From: Vibrio tritonius | GTDB lineage: Bacteria; Pseudomonadota; Gammaproteobacteria; Enterobacterales; Vibrionaceae | DNA length: 64,000 bases | Reading direction: 5' to 3' | Assembly: GCF_001547935.1 (NCBI RefSeq) | Contig: NZ_AP014635.1 | Location: 248,001 to 312,000 of the forward strand | Part shown: positions 60,778-64,000 of the stretch, one piece after another | How positions within the stretch are numbered: the stretch's first letter is position 1 | Layout: the number at the start of each line of letters is the position of its first letter | The notes under the pieces: generated by a model | The model's input: only the letters and a program-made list of their open reading frames with translations | Database searches by the model: none | What the model was told of the DNA's origin: nothing | Made by a program: the position numbers and the translations under genes

Positions 60778-61740
60778 ATGCATTATGACATCTTTAACGG
60801 TGATGCCGATGGCATCATCGCTCTTCTTCAGCTTCGTTTAGCCAACCCTATTTCCAGCACTTTAATTACCGGTATTAAGCGCGATATTGAGCTTGTTGAG
60901 CAGATAAACTGTCAAGCCGGTGATAGTGTCACCGTGTTAGATGTCTCCATGGCAAAAAATAATGCGGCACTGGCAAAAGTGCTCGAACACGATGTCCCCG
61001 TCTTTTACGCGGATCATCACCTTCCGGGGGAAATTCCTCAACATCCCTTACTTGACGCGCATATTGATACCGACCCTAATATGTGTACTGGATTAATTGT
61101 CGACCGTTTGTTAGAAGGGCAGTTTCATGCTTGGGCGATTACGGCTGCCTTTGGCGATAACCTGATAGCAAAAGCAACTGAATTAGCAGAAATAGCGGGT
61201 TACTCTCAACAAGAACAGAGTCAGTTATGTGAATTAGGTACACTGATTAATTATAACGGTTATGGCCGAGCGGTAGATGAACTGCACTATCACCCCGCAG
61301 AATTGTTTCGCACTTTATGCCAATACGACAGTCCATTTGCTGCGATTACTGATACTGGGTCGCCTTATTACCAGTTAAAAAAAGGTTATGAGCAAGATAT
61401 GGCCCTAGCTCAATCTATCACTCCTTATTGGGAAAGTGATTGCTTGCGGGTTTTCCTTTTGCCGCCAACGTCTGCGTCATACCGTATTAGTGGTGTATAT
61501 GGTAATCAGCTAGCTAACGAGTCTCCTAATCAAGCCCATCTGGTTCTTACGGAAATGAATAGTGGGCAAGCTTATACCGTTTCACTGCGAGCCCCTCTTT
61601 CCAATAAACAAGGTGCTGGTAAGTTATGCAGTGAGTTTGCAACTGGGGGAGGCCGTGAAGGTGCAGGTGGCATTAACAATTTACCTGCTGAACAGCTCGA
61701 CGAGCTGATCAGCAAGGTGGCAAACTTTTATCAATATTAA
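60778..61740 (+). CDS. DHH family phosphoesterase
   Basis: A 320-residue protein with the DHH signatures: motif I NGDADGIIALLQL near residue 7, motif II VTVLDVSMAKN near 58, DHH in YADHHLP near 80, and the glycine-rich DHHA1 end GGGREGAGGINN near residue 295. Members cleave phosphoester bonds in short oligonucleotides, cyclic dinucleotides or similar. This family branch is often labelled 'acetyltransferase-related' without support. It lies 90 bp after the TetR gene and convergent with envC. Confidence 0.82.
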   Translation: MHYDIFNGDADGIIALLQLRLANPISSTLITGIKRDIELVEQINCQAGDSVTVLDVSMAKNNAALAKVLEHDVPVFYADHHLPGEIPQHPLLDAHIDTDPNMCTGLIVDRLLEGQFHAWAITAAFGDNLIAKATELAEIAGYSQQEQSQLCELGTLINYNGYGRAVDELHYHPAELFRTLCQYDSPFAAITDTGSPYYQLKKGYEQDMALAQSITPYWESDCLRVFLLPPTSASYRISGVYGNQLANESPNQAHLVLTEMNSGQAYTVSLRAPLSNKQGAGKLCSEFATGGGREGAGGINNLPAEQLDELISKVANFYQY

Positions 61741-61772
61741 TAGCATCTTGATGTTACTTGGGGAGCAAACTA

Positions 61773-62909
61773 CTAGCGAGTTAACCAGGATGTTGGGTTG
61801 ACTGCTTGGCTATTGCGTCTTACTTCAAAATAGACTGCTGGTTGTGGTTGTCCTCCGGTATCTCCCGCAAGAGCAATGGTTTCTCCCGCTCTCACTTTAT
61901 CCCCCTCTTTTTTGGTGAGAGCTTGGTTGAAACCATACAGTGTCATATCCCCTCTACCATGGTCGATAAGTACCATCAAACCATAGCCACGTAGGTAATC
62001 AGAGAAAACAATGGTTCCGGGATATACGGCTTTAACTGGTTCGCCGTAATTGGCGCGAATAACAATCCCTTTCCAGTTTATTTGTCCACCCTGATAATCG
62101 CCATAACGATGCAGTAACGAGCCTTTAATCGGCCAAGGCAGCTTCCCTCTTTGTCGTGCTAAACCATCCATAGGGACCGCATTACGTTTCGCTGCTTTGG
62201 CAATTTCTGCTTTTAAGCGTGTTTCATTACGCTGAAGTTCAGCTAGGTAAACCTTGTCCCCAGAAATGCCTTTTCGAATTTTGCTAATGGTGCTGTGTCG
62301 TTGTTGCTGGCTATTGGCAAGTGCTTGGTATTTCTTGGTTTGTTTTTCTAAGAGCGAGGTAATTTGATCTCGTTCCAGCTTTAATTGATGTTCACTGTTG
62401 TCTAGCTCTTGATGGGTTCTCTCAAGTGTTTGAATCGCTTGAGTGCGAGATTTTGCTAGGTGTTGGTAATACTGGCTAATGCGATCTTCTTCCACTCCAG
62501 TATTTAGCAAGTTGCCACTGGCGCTTGCTCGTTTGGTGATGTAGTAAGTTTGCATGAGCTTGGTAAGAATATCGGTTTGCTCTTTACGCTTTGCTTCAAG
62601 TTGGGCAATTTTATGTTGGAGTTGCGCTATGTTTTGGTTTGCTTTCTTTTGTTGCAGTTTTGTCTCATTGATTTGCTTTTTTTGACTTGCGATATCCAGC
62701 TCTTGCTTTTTCAACTCTTGTTGTAGTTTATCTAACTCTTTTTGTTGTTGAGATAACGACTGCTTTTGACGCTGAATTTCACCGCTTACTCCTTTCAATT
62801 CTTGTTGAGACGCCGCATGAGCGCTAACAGACAAAAATAGGATCAAAATGAGTGCAGTTGCTGATGTAACTAAGTTGAAAAAGCGAGAGCGGTGAGTCTT
62901 AAACGTCAT
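61773..62909 (-). CDS. envC: Murein hydrolase activator EnvC
   Basis: EnvC is a periplasmic divisome protein that activates amidases AmiA and AmiB during septum splitting. It is 378 residues (E. coli 419). The signal peptide ends near Ala32 (SVSAHA). Two long coiled coils cover about 35-115 and 145-240, rich in Q, K and E. The C-terminal LytM domain starts near 258 (LPWPIKGSLLHRYGD). Its active site is degenerate (LYGFNQ replaces the catalytic histidine of 'YAHNQ'), as expected for an activator without its own peptidase activity. It lies next to gpmI, the E. coli arrangement. Confidence 0.94.
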   Translation of the reverse strand: MTFKTHRSRFFNLVTSATALILILFLSVSAHAASQQELKGVSGEIQRQKQSLSQQQKELDKLQQELKKQELDIASQKKQINETKLQQKKANQNIAQLQHKIAQLEAKRKEQTDILTKLMQTYYITKRASASGNLLNTGVEEDRISQYYQHLAKSRTQAIQTLERTHQELDNSEHQLKLERDQITSLLEKQTKKYQALANSQQQRHSTISKIRKGISGDKVYLAELQRNETRLKAEIAKAAKRNAVPMDGLARQRGKLPWPIKGSLLHRYGDYQGGQINWKGIVIRANYGEPVKAVYPGTIVFSDYLRGYGLMVLIDHGRGDMTLYGFNQALTKKEGDKVRAGETIALAGDTGGQPQPAVYFEVRRNSQAVNPTSWLTR

Positions 62910-63024
62910 AGTGATTAGTTTTATTTACCATGTATAGCGAGACAGTATTACTCAAAGCGGTAAGTGAGGCGAGTGTGCCATGCAAAAAGTTTGTCATTCT
63001 ATGCACAATTGAAGAATGAAATAC

Positions 63025-63055
63025 AAAAAAGGCCTCGCATTGGAGGCCCTTTCAA
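63025..63055 (-). terminator. Intrinsic terminator after gpmI
   Basis: Read on the minus strand, GGGCCTC pairs with GAGGCC and is followed by TTTTTTG. A longer repeat (CACAATTGAA with TTCAATTGTG) surrounds it. It separates gpmI from envC. Confidence 0.85.
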
Positions 63056-63072
63056 TTGTGATGCAAACGGCA

Positions 63073-64000
63073 TTATTTGAACAGCACTTGGCCAGTCATT
63101 TCCGTAGGAATTTCAGTATCTGTTAGCGCCAACATGGTTGGAGCTAGGTCAGACAGTTTACCGCCTTCTTTGAATTCAAAATCTTTGTTACCAACATAGA
63201 TTAGAGGTACAGGAAGGTTAGTGTGAGCTGTGTGGATACCACCTGTTTCAGGGTTAACCATCATTTCAGCATTACCGTGGTCAGCCGTGATCAACAGTTG
63301 ACCATCCACTTCTTTAATTGCTTCAACGATACGACCAACACAAGCGTCAACTGCTTCACAAGCTTGAACTGCTGCATCGTATACGCCAGTGTGACCAACC
63401 ATGTCGCCATTCGGGTAGTTACAGATGATCGCGTCGTATTTACCAGACTTGATTGCAGCAACGAGTTTGTCAGTCAGTTCACCTGAACTCATTTCTGGTT
63501 GTAGGTCGTACGTTGCAACTTTTGGAGAAGCAACAATTTGACGATCTTCACCATTAAATTCAGTTTCTACACCACCGTTGAAGAAGAACGTTACGTGCGC
63601 GTATTTTTCAGTTTCAGAAATACGTAGCTGAGTTTTACCTGCTTTTGCTAGCCATTCACCGTAAGTGTTTGTTAGAGACGCTGGTGGGTAAGCACAAGCT
63701 AGAGGAATGTCCGCAGCGTATTGAGTTAGCATAACGAAATCAATTGCTGGGAACTTAGCACGTTCAAAGCCTGCGAAATCTGTAACGAAAGTACGAGTGA
63801 TTTCACGAGCACGGTCGGCACGGTAGTTCATGAACAAAACAGTGTCGCCATCTTCAATTGCTGAAGACTCTTGACCTGCTGCACAAACGACAGTCGCTTT
63901 CACGAATTCGTCGTTTTCTTCACGAGCGTAAGCTGCTTCAAGGCCAGCAACTGCTGAATCTGCAGTGAATTCACCTTTTGCTTCAACAAGAACGTCGTAA
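63073..64000 (-). CDS. gpmI: 2,3-bisphosphoglycerate-independent phosphoglycerate mutase (5' end outside the window)
   Basis: GpmI interconverts 3- and 2-phosphoglycerate with two Mn2+ ions in glycolysis. The reading frame stays open to the right edge, so only the C-terminal 309 codons of about 510 are seen. Visible are [16 protein letters not shown], the segment [32 protein letters not shown], and the metal-binding [22 protein letters not shown]. It ends in a terminator before envC. Confidence 0.97.
   Translation of the reverse strand, partial: YDVLVEAKGEFTADSAVAGLEAAYAREENDEFVKATVVCAAGQESSAIEDGDTVLFMNYRADRAREITRTFVTDFAGFERAKFPAIDFVMLTQYAADIPLACAYPPASLTNTYGEWLAKAGKTQLRISETEKYAHVTFFFNGGVETEFNGEDRQIVASPKVATYDLQPEMSSGELTDKLVAAIKSGKYDAIICNYPNGDMVGHTGVYDAAVQACEAVDACVGRIVEAIKEVDGQLLITADHGNAEMMVNPETGGIHTAHTNLPVPLIYVGNKDFEFKEGGKLSDLAPTMLALTDTEIPTEMTGQVLFK

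Noticed and set aside
61773..62909. EnvC as a decayed peptidase
   Set aside because: The missing LytM histidine is typical of EnvC, which activates amidases and does not cut murein itself.

Overview
The window is a stretch of a gammaproteobacterial main chromosome, almost certainly from a Vibrio species. Evidence for this is the 16S sequence, the gene order (fis-dusB-prmA, aroQ-accBC, acs next to an SSS-type sensor kinase, rhlB/gppA facing trxA-rho, murB-birA-coaA, thr-tyr-gly-thr tRNAs before tufB, the rpoBC cluster, hemE, envC-gpmI) and two rRNA operons in direct tandem. I did not assign a species. Nearly all of it is core housekeeping DNA. There is no prophage, integron, CRISPR array or intact insertion sequence.

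Layout. 1-9.1 kb, mostly minus strand: dusB-fis behind a GC-discriminator promoter, prmA, yhdT-panF, aroQ-accB-accC and acs. 9.3-11.8 kb, minus: a DnaQ-like exonuclease and a cNMP/CBS/DUF294 nucleotidyltransferase-like protein. 12-16.8 kb, plus: an HcaT-like MFS transporter and a 1142-residue SSS-PAS-kinase-receiver protein that I identify as CrbS, the sensor for acetate-switch control of acs. 16.9-21.6 kb: rhlB-gppA (minus) diverging from trxA and rho (plus). 21.7-25.6 kb, plus: a secreted protein of unknown function, an unusually long UbiD, a [2Fe-2S] ferredoxin and Fre.

25.7-37.7 kb holds two complete tandem rRNA operons. The first has tRNA-Glu in its spacer; the second has tRNA-Ile and tRNA-Ala there and tRNA-Asp after the 5S gene. 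Downstream of tRNA-Asp lies a five-unit tandem array of about 125 bp. Each unit contains a terminator hairpin and a degenerate copy of the tRNA 3' end finishing in CCA. This is the most unusual structure in the window and recalls the repeats behind tyrT in E. coli.

37.8-42.7 kb: pssA, a GNAT acetyltransferase, murB-birA and coaA. 42.9-56.9 kb, plus: four tRNA genes with tufB, secE-nusG, rplKA, rplJL with its L10 leader, and rpoBC. 56.9-64 kb: rsd, nudC, a 266-bp palindromic MITE-like element, hemE, a TetR-family regulator, a DHH-family phosphoesterase, envC, and gpmI truncated by the window edge.

Most of the genes serve growth-rate-linked gene expression: rRNA, tRNA, EF-Tu, ribosomal proteins, RNA polymerase, Rho, NusG and Fis. 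Several promoters (dusB-fis, rrn P1, tRNA-tufB) share a -10 followed directly by GCGC-type discriminator sequence, suggesting common stringent control. A second theme is acetyl-CoA metabolism: acs, its probable sensor crbS, accBC and panF/coaA.
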